From Rhodospirillaceae bacterium (lineage in GTDB: Bacteria > Pseudomonadota > Alphaproteobacteria > UBA6615), in the NCBI GenBank assembly GCA_002724635.1, contig PBPM01000028.1:1-32824 (forward strand): a stretch of DNA of 32,824 nt. Direction: 5' to 3'. The translations under genes and the position numbers were made by a program. Positions 32,356 to 32,824 of the stretch are shown in pieces; positions within the stretch are counted from its first letter, which is position 1, and each line of letters starts with the position of its first letter. Below the pieces are notes generated by a model that saw only the letters and a program-made list of their open reading frames with translations, searched no databases and was not told the origin of the DNA.

Positions 32356-32824
32356 ATGAAATTCCATCACAAGTCAACTTGGGCGGGTGCCGTTTCGGCG
32401 ATCGCTCTTCTCGCAACCGGCACAATTGCTCAGGCAGATGGTCACCTCAACGCTCAGGAAAAGGCGCTAATCGCTAGTGCCAAAGCGGAGGGTGCTGTGA
32501 CCATCATCAACCCGCTATTCAGTGATCGCACAGCCCAGCGCATGGGTGCTGCATTCAAGAAGCGCTATGGCCTTGGCGACGACTTCAAGTTTGCCAGCCT
32601 GCGCAAAGGCACCGGCGCCACGGTTGCCCAGGTCCGTCAAGAGATTAAGGCCGGGAAGTTCACGGTCGACATGATTCTTGTCTCGGCCCCGGGTTTCTTT
32701 GACCAGGCCGCCAAGCGTGGTGCGTTCGTGAAGCTCGATTCGGGCTATTGGAGTGATTTCTCCAAGACCATGGAAACGGCCGGACAGTATTCCAACTATC
32801 CGCACGTCGTGACCCCGCTGGCCT
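32356..32824 (+). CDS. Extracellular solute-binding protein, ABC transporter (partial)
   Basis: Only the first 156 residues are in the window; the gene runs off the right edge. A cleavable signal peptide is clear: MKFHHKSTWAG, a hydrophobic core and a likely AQA cut site near residue 31. The mature part (KAEGAVTIINPLFSDRTAQR, FKKRYGLGDDFKFASLRKGT, QVRQEIKAGKFTVDMILVSA) resembles family 1 binding proteins of the iron(III)/polyamine/thiamine type. The substrate cannot be told from this part. GGGAGGG at 32343-32349 lies 6 bases before the ATG. An AT-rich leader precedes it. Permease and ATPase genes would be expected beyond the window. Confidence 0.85.
   Translation, partial: MKFHHKSTWAGAVSAIALLATGTIAQADGHLNAQEKALIASAKAEGAVTIINPLFSDRTAQRMGAAFKKRYGLGDDFKFASLRKGTGATVAQVRQEIKAGKFTVDMILVSAPGFFDQAAKRGAFVKLDSGYWSDFSKTMETAGQYSNYPHVVTPLA

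Noticed and set aside
1-32824. CRISPR arrays, transposases, phage genes, retrons, toxin-antitoxin pairs.
   Set aside because: No spaced direct repeats, no recognisable proteins of these classes, and no small paired genes of that type were seen.

Overview
The window is GC-rich chromosome from an alphaproteobacterium, probably Rhodospirillales-like. The grounds are the run hisS, hemA, prfA, prmC, a DUF4167 gene and clpB, the remains of a cpdR gene, and the family-level look of the proteins. The genus cannot be named from the sequence alone.

Layout. 1-4.6 kb is a tight plus-strand housekeeping run: hisS, hemA, prfA, prmC. 4.8-9 kb holds the DUF4167 gene and clpB, the latter behind a good sigma-32-type promoter. 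A decayed MOSC-domain gene lies before clpB and the decayed tail of an anti-sigma-factor gene lies behind it. 9.3-10.7 kb is an envelope M23 peptidase. 10.8-16.1 kb is a divergent module: a gamma-glutamyltransferase-like gene and a MATE exporter leave to the left, and dgcN-dgcA (D-glutamate N-acetylation, then racemisation of the N-acetyl product) leave to the right. An AT-rich gap with a strong terminator and a possible small RNA follows. Next come a broken GNAT acetyltransferase gene, an intact N-formylglutamate amidohydrolase gene, a cpdR response-regulator gene killed by two in-frame stops, a cupin gene and tRNA-Val(GAC).

18.8-29.9 kb is a surface-polysaccharide locus of nine genes in two convergent blocks. 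The plus block has a GT-C-like membrane protein, a GT4-like glycosyltransferase and wecB. The minus block has a polysaccharide deacetylase, a glycosyltransferase, an O-antigen polymerase/ligase, a FemAB/GNAT-like protein, a methyltransferase and a Wzx-like flippase. The minus block is closely packed, with overlapping stops and starts at several junctions, and the two blocks overlap tail to tail by 25 bases. Together they would make, modify, flip and polymerise a lipid-linked glycan; the priming transferase and the export proteins are not in the window.

30.1-31.8 kb is a two-gene unit, a CmcJ/NvfI-type oxygenase and a crotonase. A stretch of gene debris and an AT-rich leader follow, and then the start of an extracellular solute-binding protein that runs off the end.

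The most striking feature is decay: four recognisable pseudogenes (MOSC protein, anti-sigma factor, GNAT, CpdR) and at least one unassigned gene fragment sit among intact core genes. This suggests ongoing loss of regulatory and accessory functions. I found no CRISPR array, transposase, prophage or clear undescribed defence system.
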